From: Solirubrobacterales bacterium
GTDB taxonomy: Bacteria; Actinomycetota; Thermoleophilia; Solirubrobacterales; 70-9
DNA length: 45,159 nt
NCBI GenBank assembly: GCA_030152805.1
Contig: JASLIG010000053.1
Span: 1-45,159 of the forward strand
Direction of reading: 5' to 3'
Of this stretch, positions 32,402-41,532 are shown one piece after another (within the stretch, counting starts at the first letter, position 1; the number at the start of each line of letters is the position of its first letter). The translations under genes were made by a program, and so were the position numbers. The notes below the pieces were generated by a model. The model saw nothing but the letters and a program-made list of their open reading frames with translations, was not told the DNA's origin and did no database searches.

Positions 32402-34341
32402 GCACCCCGCACCATTACCGGCGGTGAGCCGGCTGGCTCGAAGGGCCAGCCGGCTTGCGCCGGGGCGTATGCCCTGAACTGGAAGCGCACCCCGCGGCTG
32501 TCGTCGTCGCTGAAGCGGTAGGCGTAGCGGAACCGGCCCCGCCGGTCTGTGCGGGCGGTGCGGAACTCCACCCACTCGCCGCCGGGCAGGCGGAATTGAA
32601 GCTCGACCACCTTGCCGTCGGCGGGGATCTGCGCGTCGCGGGCGGCGACCTTGCCGCTGAAGACCACGGGCGCGCCGCCCACCTTGGCCCGCGTCGAGGA
32701 AACCCGCAGAGCGACGCGGCTGTGGACCGAGAGCGCCAACGGCTCGCTGCTCGCTCCCTGCAGCGTCGCGGTCGGCGCAACCGCGGCGACGACCTGCCGG
32801 GTCGGGCCCGGCGACAGGTGCACTCCGAACCCGCCCCTGCCGTCGCTGCGCACGGTCGTCCTGCGCTCGCCCGGGACTCCGCCCGCCTCGAAGCGCTCGA
32901 TCACCTGCACGTTGACCCCGACCAGTGGCGAGCGGCGGGCCGCGACCAGGCGGCCGCCGAACCAGATCCCGCGCCCGTAGTGAACGACGCGCGGCTGGGC
33001 CTTCACGATCACCCGGACGGGCAGCTTGAGCGGGCTCTGCAGTCGCATCGGCGCTCCGCCGGTCCTGCTTGCCGTCGAGCCGGCATTACCGGCTCGGTCG
33101 TAGGCCGTGGCCCGGAACTCGTACTCGCCGGCGGGATACGCGGCCGAGTCCCAGCGGGCGCGCAGCACCCCGTTCGCGAGCTCGGTCGGCAGCGGCGCGA
33201 AGCGCTCGGTGTCGATCCGCCGGACTGCGATCGAGCCCCGCCCCGGATCCAGGCCCGCGTAGCGATCGGAGGCCTTCGCTTCGATCCGCTCCGGGTCCGA
33301 TGGGTCCTGGGCGGCGACGAAGGCCAGCTCGGGCGGCTCGCGGTCGATCCTCACCGTTGCCATAGCGGGCGCCCGGTTGGCGTGGCCGTTCGACGTGCCG
33401 CCGTCGGCGACGTTGCCGGCTCCGTCGCGCGCGTAGTAGGCGACCTCGTGCGCGCCCGAGGAGATCACCGTGGTGCTGACCGTGTCCCCGGCGGCGGTCG
33501 TAGGTGCCCCGCCGTCGATGCGGATCGCCGCGAACGGGCCGGCGCTGCCGCTGGCCGCCATCCCCGAGGCGCCGTCGCTCGCCCTCGCGGCCAGTCTCAC
33601 CGGTGCGTTCGACCAGTCGTTCGGGTTGCCCTCGAGCCGCATCGCCGGATCGGTCTTGTCGACTCGCAGCACGGCACTGCCCGGAACCGCCGAAGCCACT
33701 CCCGAGCCGGAGACGGCGACTGCGTGCACGTAGTTGAGGCCCTCGGGCAGCTCGCCGAGTCGCAGCGAGTCCGCCTCGATCCCGCCAGCGATATCGATCT
33801 CCGTGTCGCCGCAGAGCTCGCCCGCGCAGGGGCTGCCGCCGGCCGAGCCATCGACGGAGACCGCGTAGCCGCGGATCCCGGACAGCGGCATCGTGCCTTC
33901 GGGATGACCGAGCCGAAGCGTGTAGGGGAATGCCGTGCGGCCGATCCAGCCTGCCGTGGGCAGAGGCTCGACCGCACCGGGCTTGGCGTCGTCGAAGCGC
34001 AGCGTCGCGCCGACCCGCTCCCCCTCGCTGCCGTCGCCGCGCTCCAGCCAGACCTCGGCGGTGTAGGCGCCGGGCGCCGCCGGCACGCTCAGGTGCTGGA
34101 TCGCGGTCGCGGCGCCGGCGAGGCGTTTCTCGCCCACCGCAACCTGCCCGCCGGAATCGAGCACCCGGTAGTGCGCCGCCGCTACGCCCGGCGGGTTGCT
34201 CCAGCGCAGCGCGAACGTCCTCTGCGGGTGCCAAGCGTCTTCGCCACCGTCGACCTGCAGGGACTGTGGCAGGAACGCCGCCTGTGCCCCGGGCGTCGCG
34301 AATGCAGCCGCTAGCAACCCAAGCATGATTCCCACGAGCAT
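32398..34341 (-). CDS. large secreted protein with beta-sandwich (Ig-like) repeats
   Basis: 647 residues from ATG 34341, with a signal peptide (MLVGIMLGLLAAAFATPGAQ). The rest is a series of beta-rich modules typical of Ig-like/fibronectin-like surface proteins: HEVAYYARDGAGNVADG, YEFRATAYDRAGNAG ('GNxG' closing turns), then a domain starting LPVRVIVKAQPRVVHYGRGI and a last one with VALRVSSTRAKVGG and RTDRRGRFRYAYRF. Such modules bind surface partners or act as spacers. No catalytic motif, membrane anchor or sortase signal is visible, so it is probably released or wall-associated. The start codon sits at the edge of the hairpin that ends the upstream sigma-factor gene; AGGAGG lies 18 nt before it, rather far. 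Confidence 0.7.
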   Translation of the reverse strand: MLVGIMLGLLAAAFATPGAQAAFLPQSLQVDGGEDAWHPQRTFALRWSNPPGVAAAHYRVLDSGGQVAVGEKRLAGAATAIQHLSVPAAPGAYTAEVWLERGDGSEGERVGATLRFDDAKPGAVEPLPTAGWIGRTAFPYTLRLGHPEGTMPLSGIRGYAVSVDGSAGGSPCAGELCGDTEIDIAGGIEADSLRLGELPEGLNYVHAVAVSGSGVASAVPGSAVLRVDKTDPAMRLEGNPNDWSNAPVRLAARASDGASGMAASGSAGPFAAIRIDGGAPTTAAGDTVSTTVISSGAHEVAYYARDGAGNVADGGTSNGHANRAPAMATVRIDREPPELAFVAAQDPSDPERIEAKASDRYAGLDPGRGSIAVRRIDTERFAPLPTELANGVLRARWDSAAYPAGEYEFRATAYDRAGNAGSTASRTGGAPMRLQSPLKLPVRVIVKAQPRVVHYGRGIWFGGRLVAARRSPLVGVNVQVIERFEAGGVPGERRTTVRSDGRGGFGVHLSPGPTRQVVAAVAPTATLQGASSEPLALSVHSRVALRVSSTRAKVGGAPVVFSGKVAARDAQIPADGKVVELQFRLPGGEWVEFRTARTDRRGRFRYAYRFSDDDSRGVRFQFRAYAPAQAGWPFEPAGSPPVMVRGA

Positions 34342-34344
34342 GGT

Positions 34345-34383
34345 GCAACGCGTTACCCCCCTCCTGGATCGGCAACGCGTTGC
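34345..34383 (-). terminator. hairpin of the GTGCAACG family
   Basis: GCAACGCGTT (34345-34354) and AACGCGTTGC (34374-34383) are perfect complements, flanked by the family's GTGCAACG sequence. It lies 20 bp beyond the sigma-factor gene stop on the minus strand and touches the next gene's start. Confidence 0.65.
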
Positions 34384-34403
34384 AGATCCGGTGAGCCGCG
34401 CTT

Positions 34404-35657
34404 TCACGGGCCGAACTCCCCGGCGGCGGAGCCGCTCGATGCTGCCGCCGCGGGCGCGGGAGCGCTTTCGGCAGGCGCGGGTTCGGAGGTGGGGGGCGGT
34501 TCGTATTCGACCGCTCCGGTGCTGGCTTCGGCCGGTTCGGCGGTTTCCGACGGCTCCGGCGTAGGTGCTTCGTGTTTCGGCTTCGGAGCCTTCGGTTTCG
34601 CTGCGGCTGGCGAGGGTGCCGGCTCGTAGCTCACGCTTTCTTCCGCCGCGGCCTCGAGCACGCTTGCGGCCGGCCTCTCCAGGTGTGGCTTCTGGGTGTG
34701 ATGCGGCGCCAGCGCCGGGGCGGGCAGGACCCCCGTGGCGACGCAGGCGGCCGCGCCCGCTCCGGCCCCAGCACAGAGCGTCAGCAGCTTCGCCAGCGCC
34801 GCCATGCCGGCGCCGCGCGAGCCCCCCGCCGCGGCGACCTGGCTCGCGGCCGAATCGCCGCCACCCAAGCCGGGTACCCGCGTCCCGAGGCCGGTGAGGA
34901 AGTCGTGGGCGCGTTCGAGCAGCGAGCGGGAGGGCGGGGCAGCGGGAACGAGCGCGGCGGCGAGCCGCGGCGCCAGCCGGTAGGAGCGCATCGTCGCTCG
35001 GCAGCGAGCGCAGGCGCGCAGGTGCTCGCGCACGAGCGCCGCATCGGCGGCACTCGCTTCGCCGTCGCAGAAGGCAGAGAGCAGCGGCCGCAACTGCCGG
35101 CAGCGACTGCCGTCCTCGCTGCTCGAGAGGAGACCGCGGAAGCGGGCGCGTCCCTCAGCTAATACGCGGTTTATTTTCGTTTGGCTGTAACCGGTGAGCT
35201 CGCCGATCTCGGCGTAGGAGTAGCCCTCGGCGAGCAGGCTGAGGGCGCGCAGCTCCGCTGGCTTCAGCGCCTGCAGGGCCTCGCGACTGCGGGCGATCTC
35301 CTCCCGCCGCTCGACCTGCTCGCTCGGCCCGCTGCCGCGGGCCGGCAGGGTCGCGACGGGGTCGTGGACCGTCCCGTCGCGCTGGCGCGGGTAGCCGAGC
35401 AGCCGCTCGCGGCTCTGGCGCACCGCGAGCGCCTCGTGCTTGGTCACGGTCTGGGTCCAGCGGATCAGCTCGCGCGGGTCGGTCGTCGGCGCTTTGGTCA
35501 GGACGATCTCCAGCGCTCGCTGGTAGGCGTCGTCGGCGTCTTCCTGGTCGAACGAGTAGCGCCGCGCTGTGCGCTTCAGCGTCCCCTCGTGCCTGGCGAT
35601 CAGTTCGACCACCGCCCGCTTGCGGGCGGCGTCGCTCGAGCTCACTCCCTGACTCAT
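34404..35657 (-). CDS. ECF sigma factor fused to anti-sigma zinc-finger and membrane helix
   Basis: 417 residues from ATG 35657 (GTG 35666 adds three). Residues 15-85 are sigma region 2 (ARHEGTLKRTARRYSFDQED), residues 115-175 region 4 (LKPAELRALSLLAEGYSYAE, then an HTH TGYSQTKINRVLAEGRARFR). A ZAS/zf-HC2 anti-sigma motif follows: LLSAFCDGEASAADAALVRE, then HLRACARCRAT (HxxxCxxC). Next is a membrane helix (LAKLLTLCAGAGAGAAACVA) and a Pro/Ala/Glu-rich outer tail of about 105 residues. Sigma and anti-sigma are normally separate chains; here the sigma domain would be held at the membrane by its own regulator. Release would need proteolysis or a conformational change. It precedes the large secreted protein on the same strand, a plausible target. 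Confidence 0.83.
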   Translation of the reverse strand: MSQGVSSSDAARKRAVVELIARHEGTLKRTARRYSFDQEDADDAYQRALEIVLTKAPTTDPRELIRWTQTVTKHEALAVRQSRERLLGYPRQRDGTVHDPVATLPARGSGPSEQVERREEIARSREALQALKPAELRALSLLAEGYSYAEIGELTGYSQTKINRVLAEGRARFRGLLSSSEDGSRCRQLRPLLSAFCDGEASAADAALVREHLRACARCRATMRSYRLAPRLAAALVPAAPPSRSLLERAHDFLTGLGTRVPGLGGGDSAASQVAAAGGSRGAGMAALAKLLTLCAGAGAGAAACVATGVLPAPALAPHHTQKPHLERPAASVLEAAAEESVSYEPAPSPAAAKPKAPKPKHEAPTPEPSETAEPAEASTGAVEYEPPPTSEPAPAESAPAPAAAASSGSAAGEFGP

Positions 35658-35788
35658 TTCCCCCACCGGTTCAGATCAGCCGTCCAAACATGCCAAAGCC
35701 AACAGCCGCGGAGGGGGAATCTCTCCCCCCTCATGGACGGGTGTCGGGGGAGGATCTCCGCAAATTGCACGTCCGTCCGGCGCCCAGA

Positions 35789-35794
35789 TAGCAT
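35789..35794 (+). promoter_or_regulatory. -10 box TAGCAT, probable leaderless start
   Basis: TAGCAT ends 8 nt before ATG 35803 and no ribosome site is present. Confidence 0.45.
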
Positions 35795-35802
35795 CAGCGC
35801 CG

Positions 35803-36750
<948 letters not shown>

Positions 36751-36757
36751 TGATGGT

Positions 36758-36778
36758 CCGCCGGGGTGACCCCGGCGG
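36758..36778 (+). terminator. GC hairpin after the UDP-xylose synthase gene
   Basis: CCGCCGGGG (36758-36766) and CCCCGGCGG (36770-36778) flank a TGA loop, followed by CCCTTCTC. It begins 8 bp after the stop. Confidence 0.65.
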
Positions 36779-36809
36779 CCCTTCTCAGATTCGGAGCTCC
36801 CGTTGAGAG

Positions 36810-38192
36810 CTAGGCCGGGACGGGGACGTTGTCGGCGGCCGCGACGTCGCTTGTCCGATAGAACGCTATGGACGTGGGGACGTTGTTGAGCTCCTCGCGC
36901 ATCGCCTTCCAAGTTCGCATCGCCGCCGTCTCCGCCGGCCAGCCGTAGCGGGCGAGGAAGGCCTCTGAACCGCCCTCGTCGGGGGCGCCGACCGTCGCTT
37001 CGGTGAGGGCGCTGGCAAGGGCCGCCATGCCGCGGCAGAAGTCCTCCTCGTTCCAGCTGATCCGGCCGGCGTCGTCGATCTCGACGAAGCCGTTCTCGGC
37101 GAGGAAGCTGAGTTCGACGAAGGCGGCTCCGGGGTCGCCGTAGTATTTGGGGCCGCGCCGCATGTAGTGGAGCAGCTCGGCCATGTGGGTGGCGCACATG
37201 TCGAGGCGGCTGACGCCGGTGACCGACAGCCAGGTGTCGGAGATCGTCATCAGGAAGCCGTAGACGTCGGCGATCGCCTCCTGCAGCGCCATGAACGGCT
37301 CGATCCCCAGTTTCTCCATCCAGCTGTCGTAGGTGGTGCTCGGCACGACCACGTTGTGGCCGTGATCGTGACCGCGGATCCAGGGCATCAACGTGTCCTG
37401 CACCGGCACGTCCGCCGCTCGCATCGGGCCGCGCAGCAGCGTTTCGGCGAGCGGGATCGTGATCTCGGAGTAGCGGGCGAGGTGGACGTTGCGCATGTAG
37501 AGAGTGCGCTGTTCTTCCAGCGGCAGGCCGTCGACCCATTCGTCCTCGGGCATGAAGTAGGCGAAATGCTTGGGGTGCCCCGCCGCCTCGCCCGCCGAGA
37601 CCAGCAGCTCGGTGACGTTCATCGGCAGCTTGAAGGGGACGCTCATGCCCTCGGCGTCGATTTCGGCTTCGACCGAAGCAAGGGCCCGCTCGAGCGAGTC
37701 GTCGAGTTCGTCGAGCATCTCCTGCTGGCGCTCGTCGCGGGCGGCGGCGAGGAAGGAGTGCAGCCCCACCCGCGTCTTCATCCGCCAAGTGCAGAGGGGG
37801 CCGCAGACGACCTCGAGCGCCGGTGGCGGACCGCTGCGAGCCACCTCGAGCGTCATCTCACGATGATCGATGCCACCGGTGAGGCCCTTTGCGCGCAGGC
37901 GGATGATCGCGGCGCTGTCGGGGTCGACCAGGTCGGCCAGCTCGCGCATCGCTTCGGCCATCTCGCCGCGCAGCACCGAAGCGGCACTCTCGGAGACGGC
38001 CTCGCCCTCGGAGGTCTGCAGGCTGCGCATCGCTTCGCTCTGGGCGGCGAGCTCGAGCAGCAACGGCATCACCTCGGCGGCGTTGGACGGAGGCTCGCCC
38101 GCCAGCCTCACGTGACCGACGCCGTGCTGATCGTCGATCGGCCAGAACGGCGGCAGAAGCTGCGGAGCCTTGCGACTGGCCGGCTGCGACAT
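36810..38192 (-). CDS. unassigned protein with HDHGH putative metal site
   Basis: 460 residues from ATG 38192, preceded by AAGGGAG. I do not recognise a named family. Central segment WIRGHDHGHNVVVPSTTYDS, followed about 24 residues later by LQEAIADVYGFLMTISD, resembles the HxxxH ... ExxxAD arrangement of gluzincin-type metallopeptidases (compare dipeptidyl-peptidase III), but the glutamate of a classic HExxH is Asp here. Further Cys/His: DMCATHMAELLHYMRRG. No signal peptide or membrane helix, so it is cytosolic. It stands alone; the next minus-strand gene upstream ends at its own terminator. A metal-dependent hydrolase is a reasonable guess only. Confidence 0.65.
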   Translation of the reverse strand: MSQPASRKAPQLLPPFWPIDDQHGVGHVRLAGEPPSNAAEVMPLLLELAAQSEAMRSLQTSEGEAVSESAASVLRGEMAEAMRELADLVDPDSAAIIRLRAKGLTGGIDHREMTLEVARSGPPPALEVVCGPLCTWRMKTRVGLHSFLAAARDERQQEMLDELDDSLERALASVEAEIDAEGMSVPFKLPMNVTELLVSAGEAAGHPKHFAYFMPEDEWVDGLPLEEQRTLYMRNVHLARYSEITIPLAETLLRGPMRAADVPVQDTLMPWIRGHDHGHNVVVPSTTYDSWMEKLGIEPFMALQEAIADVYGFLMTISDTWLSVTGVSRLDMCATHMAELLHYMRRGPKYYGDPGAAFVELSFLAENGFVEIDDAGRISWNEEDFCRGMAALASALTEATVGAPDEGGSEAFLARYGWPAETAAMRTWKAMREELNNVPTSIAFYRTSDVAAADNVPVPA

Positions 38193-38376
38193 CTCCCTTC
38201 CCCTTCCCCTGCATGGCTCGGCGCCATGCGCGCTTGAGTCCACGAATTCCGGATACTGCGAAATACCTCTCCGGTACGGGCGAAGGTACAGAAGGGAACA
38301 TCCAGATGCAACCAAATGAACAGCGAGATGCAGACCAAAACACTCGAATTAATTAGATCAGAACGAGGCGAACAAA
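38193..38376. other. AT-richer intergenic leader region
   Basis: About 184 bp with visibly lower GC (for example CTCGAATTAATTAGATCAG near 38343), between the terminator at 38377 and the HDHGH gene. It probably carries that gene's promoter, but no single -35/-10 pair stands out. No further ORF or structured RNA was recognised. Confidence 0.4.
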
Positions 38377-38404
38377 GAAAGGGCGACCCGGAGGCCGCCC
38401 TTTC
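38377..38404 (-). terminator. intrinsic terminator of the 38429-39697 gene
   Basis: GAAAGGGCG (38377-38385) and CGCCCTTTC (38396-38404) form a 9-bp stem. On the minus strand the stem runs into TTTCTTTG, so this is the most conventional rho-independent terminator in the window. Confidence 0.8.
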
Positions 38405-38428
38405 GTCGAGTTCGGATGTTCGCTTGGC

Positions 38429-39697
38429 CTACTGTGTCAGCGCTGTGAAGGAGAACGTCCCGAGGGGGTCTCCGCCGGCGAATTTTTCCTGAGGTTCAGC
38501 GGTCGCTTTTTCGATCGGCGTGATGAAGACCGAGTTCAGCGTTTCGGCTGTCACCGCCTGCAGGGTCGCCGAGGCATTCTGGACGGTCACCGTGCGGCTA
38601 TTGGGATTCGACGTGATCGTCGCGCCGGTCAGGTTGATGTCCGCGATCGAGGCCCGGCCCAGGTTGCCGAGATTGGCTTCGGGGGTTTTCGGGTTTTCGA
38701 TCGTGACTTCGACCGTGGCGGTTTTCGCGCCCAGGTCAACCCAGATGTTCCCCATGGTCAGCGTGGTGACTCCTTTGGCGACCGCTTCGAGGTTCTGGGT
38801 TAGCTTCAGCCCGCCAATCGTTTGGACGATGCCCGAGGAGGCGGTCGGCGAGATCGAGCCGCCGCTGATCGGGAAGCCCAGGATCGGTGGGGGCCCTGCG
38901 CTGACGATCGAGGTTGGCGGGACCGTCGAGAGTTTGACCGCGAACGGGCCTTCTGCTTCACCCGGCGGCGGGCCGACTTTTTTGAGCTTGTCCAGAGCCG
39001 ACGCGCTGAGCGCGAGGTCGATGCTGCCGGTCGGAATCACCGCAACCGTTTTCGGCTGCGTTTCGCTGAACGCTCCGCCGAGCACCTGGTTGCCCTTGAA
39101 GGGTGGCTGCGTGGTCTTGCTCGCCGACGCCCGTTTGTGGCCTTTCGCTTTGCCTTTGCCTTTTTTCTGGCCGGTGAAGCCGAGCTTCTTGTTGAGCTGC
39201 TTGGCGGCCTTGCCGGTCAACTTCAGCTTGCCGACGTTGACGTTGACGCCGAAGCCATTTCGCGAATAGGTCAGGTTGGAGACGCTGGCGACCTTCATGC
39301 TCTTGCCGCCGACCTTTCCGGTCAGTGAGCTCTGCGCGGTGTCGAGCAGGAGCGTGTTCACCGGCGCGGTCTTCTTGCCCGCCTTGAACTTGATCCCGCC
39401 GCCCAGTTCGAGGTTGCCGAGGCCGTTGACCGGGTCCATCGAGCCGCCGCTGACCGGCAGCGTGACGACCCGACCGTTGACTTTGCCGGGGCTGACCTTG
39501 AGCACCTTGATGCCGTATTTCTTCAGCTTCTTGAAGAGCCCCTTGTTGAGGCTGATCGTCGTCGTGCCACTGGCGACCGGATCGCTGGTGGCGGATGCAA
39601 ACGGGGCGAAGGCGAGCAACGCGACCAGCGCAGCGAGTGTCGCTACAGCTGACAGCATCACCCCCCGGCCCCGTGATGGCTGGGTCACATCGTTCAT
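38429..39697 (-). CDS. secreted two-repeat beta protein (possibly HtaA-like)
   Basis: 422 residues from ATG 39697, which has a perfect GGAGG 5 nt upstream. Signal peptide with hydrophobic core VMLSAVATLAALVALLAFAP and an ASA site. Two diverged repeats each carry a 'hydrophobic-SGG-S-x-P' turn and a GG(I/L)K strand: LPVSGGSMDP with LELGGGIKF, and FPISGGSISP with IGGLKLTQNL. A Lys-rich linker (GQKKGKGKAKGHKR) separates them. The pattern recalls HtaA-type surface domains, some of which bind haem, but the match is weak and no haem ligand is assigned. Probably an abundant secreted or wall protein, given the strong ribosome site and strong terminator. Confidence 0.65.
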   Translation of the reverse strand: MNDVTQPSRGRGVMLSAVATLAALVALLAFAPFASATSDPVASGTTTISLNKGLFKKLKKYGIKVLKVSPGKVNGRVVTLPVSGGSMDPVNGLGNLELGGGIKFKAGKKTAPVNTLLLDTAQSSLTGKVGGKSMKVASVSNLTYSRNGFGVNVNVGKLKLTGKAAKQLNKKLGFTGQKKGKGKAKGHKRASASKTTQPPFKGNQVLGGAFSETQPKTVAVIPTGSIDLALSASALDKLKKVGPPPGEAEGPFAVKLSTVPPTSIVSAGPPPILGFPISGGSISPTASSGIVQTIGGLKLTQNLEAVAKGVTTLTMGNIWVDLGAKTATVEVTIENPKTPEANLGNLGRASIADINLTGATITSNPNSRTVTVQNASATLQAVTAETLNSVFITPIEKATAEPQEKFAGGDPLGTFSFTALTQ

Positions 39698-39823
39698 TTG
39701 ATCCTCCGTTTGCTGCCGCCCCCTGCTGCCCAAATGGCGACTTACGGCATATCGATTACGGCCAGGTTATTCCCGGCACCTGACTCCACAAACCGTACTT
39801 GGCCGCAATGTTCCGCTGCCGCA

Positions 39824-39829
39824 TATCCT
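39824..39829 (+). promoter_or_regulatory. -10 box TATCCT, probable leaderless start of the mutase
   Basis: TATCCT ends 7 nt before ATG 39837 with no ribosome site between. Confidence 0.5.
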
Positions 39830-39836
39830 GTCGGTC

Positions 39837-41462
39837 ATGGCTACCGAAGAGATCCACCGCACGATCGCCCCCGTCGTTGGGCCCGATGACGAGCGCGTCT
39901 TCACCGACTCCGGTATCGAGATAGAGCGCGTCTACGACGCCGGTGACGTCGGCCCAGGGCTGGAGGAGCGCCTCGGTGAGCCGGGCGCGCCGCCCTTCAC
40001 GCGCGGGATCCACGAGGGCATGTACCGCGACCGGCTCTGGACGATGCGCCAGTACGCCGGTTTCGCCACGCCCGAGGACACCAACGAGCGCTACCGCTAC
40101 CTGATCGAGCACGGCTCGACCGGGCTCTCGATGGCCTTCGACCTGCCCACCCAGCTCGGCCGCGACTCCGACGACCCGCTCTGCCGGGGGGAGGTCGGCC
40201 GCACCGGCGTCCCGATCGACACGATCGAGGACATGCGGATCTGCTTCGAGGAGATCCCGCTCGACGGCGTCTCGACCTCGATGACGATCAACGCGCCGGC
40301 GGCGATCCTGCTGCTGCTCTATGAGCTGGTCGGCTCCGAGCAGGGGGTGCCCTCCGAGAAGCTGCGTGGCACGGTCCAGAACGACGTGCTCAAGGAGTAC
40401 ATGGCGCGCGGCAACTACATCTACCCGCCCGAGCCGACGATGCGCCTCACCACCGACATCTTCGAGTACTGCCGCGAGAACGTGCCGAAGTGGAACACGA
40501 TCTCGATCTCCGGTTACCACATCCGCGAGAAGGGCTGCTCGGCCGTGCAGGAGGTGGCCTTCACGCTCTCCAACGCGATCGCCTACGTCGAGGCGGCGCT
40601 CGAGCGGGGCCTGGCGATCGATGAGTTCGCGCCTCGCCTCGCCTTCTTCTTCAACGGCCACAACAACGTCTTCCAGGAGATCGCCAAGTTCCGCGCCGTG
40701 CGGCGGATGTGGGCCAAGATCGTCGGCGAGCGTTTCGGGGCGCAGGACCCCAACTCGATGAAGATCCGTTTCCACACCCAGACCGGGGGGGTGACGCTGC
40801 AGGCCCAGCAGCCCGAGGTCAACATCATCCGCGTCGCTCTGCAGGGCTTCGCCGCCGTCTGCGGCGGCACCCAGAGCCTGCACACCAACGGCTTCGACGA
40901 GGCGCTGGCGCTGCCGACCGAGCGCTCCGCGCGGATCGCCCTGCGCACCCAGCAGGTGCTCGCGCACGAGTCCGGCGCCGCCGACACCGTCGACCCCTTC
41001 GCCGGCTCCTACTTCGTCGAGTCGCTCACCGACGAGGTCGAAGCGCGCTCCTGGGAGCTGATGGAGAAGGTCGAAGATCTCGGCGGCTCGGTCGAGGCGC
41101 TGGAGTTCATGCAGCGCGAGATCGAGGAGTCTGCACACAGCTACCACGAGCGCTACAAGAGTGGCCAGGACATCATCGTCGGGGTCAACAAGTACGTCAC
41201 CGACCAGGTCGACGACGTCGACATCCTCCGCGTCGACCCCGCGGCCGAGCAGAGCCAGCTGGCGCGCTTGAAGACCTTCAAGGAGTCGCGCAACCAGGCG
41301 GCGGTCGACGCCAAGCTCGAGTCGCTGCGCGACGTCGCTCGCGGCGAGGGCAACCTCCTCCACCCAATCCGCGCCGCACTGGCAGCCAACGCCTCAATCG
41401 GCGAGGTCTGCGGCGCAATGCGCGACGTCTTCGGCGAATACAAGGGCGGCGCCTTCTTCTAG
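39837..41462 (+). CDS. methylmalonyl-CoA mutase large subunit
   Basis: 541-residue catalytic barrel chain of an adenosylcobalamin-dependent acyl-CoA mutase: PFTRGIHEGMYRDRLWTMRQ, GLSMAFDLPTQLGRDSDDP, VSTSMTINAPA, FFNGHNNVFQEIAKFRA, HTQTGGVTLQAQQPEVN, and VDPFAGSYFVESLTDE. The specificity residues, as I recall them for methylmalonyl-CoA mutase (Tyr in RQYAGF, Arg in KEYMARG), are present; isobutyryl-CoA mutase has Phe and Gln there. The B12-binding domain is absent and must come from a separate small subunit not in this window. It converts methylmalonyl-CoA to succinyl-CoA, downstream of the carboxylase at 43636. Ends at a long hairpin. Confidence 0.92.
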   Translation: MATEEIHRTIAPVVGPDDERVFTDSGIEIERVYDAGDVGPGLEERLGEPGAPPFTRGIHEGMYRDRLWTMRQYAGFATPEDTNERYRYLIEHGSTGLSMAFDLPTQLGRDSDDPLCRGEVGRTGVPIDTIEDMRICFEEIPLDGVSTSMTINAPAAILLLLYELVGSEQGVPSEKLRGTVQNDVLKEYMARGNYIYPPEPTMRLTTDIFEYCRENVPKWNTISISGYHIREKGCSAVQEVAFTLSNAIAYVEAALERGLAIDEFAPRLAFFFNGHNNVFQEIAKFRAVRRMWAKIVGERFGAQDPNSMKIRFHTQTGGVTLQAQQPEVNIIRVALQGFAAVCGGTQSLHTNGFDEALALPTERSARIALRTQQVLAHESGAADTVDPFAGSYFVESLTDEVEARSWELMEKVEDLGGSVEALEFMQREIEESAHSYHERYKSGQDIIVGVNKYVTDQVDDVDILRVDPAAEQSQLARLKTFKESRNQAAVDAKLESLRDVARGEGNLLHPIRAALAANASIGEVCGAMRDVFGEYKGGAFF

Positions 41463-41480
41463 TTCCAGGCAGTCCTAGGC

Positions 41481-41532
41481 ACGCGCATCCGATATTGACC
41501 CACTTCAGGTGTGGTCAATATCGGATACGCGT
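41481..41532. repeat. hairpin repeat, copy A (inverted relative to copy B)
   Basis: Arms 41481-41500 and 41513-41532 pair over 20 bp with one mismatch. Its reverse complement matches copy B (42423-42474) at about 46 of 52 positions, and one stem pair differs in both strands (T-A against C-G), preserving pairing. It terminates the mutase gene and overlaps the 3' end of the convergent AbiEi/Vsr-like gene. Confidence 0.75.

Noticed and set aside
32455..34314. Plus-strand open frame (619 codons) opposite the Ig-like secreted protein
   Set aside because: No domain, low-complexity Arg/Gly/Ala/Val composition; the minus-strand frame has a signal peptide and repeats.
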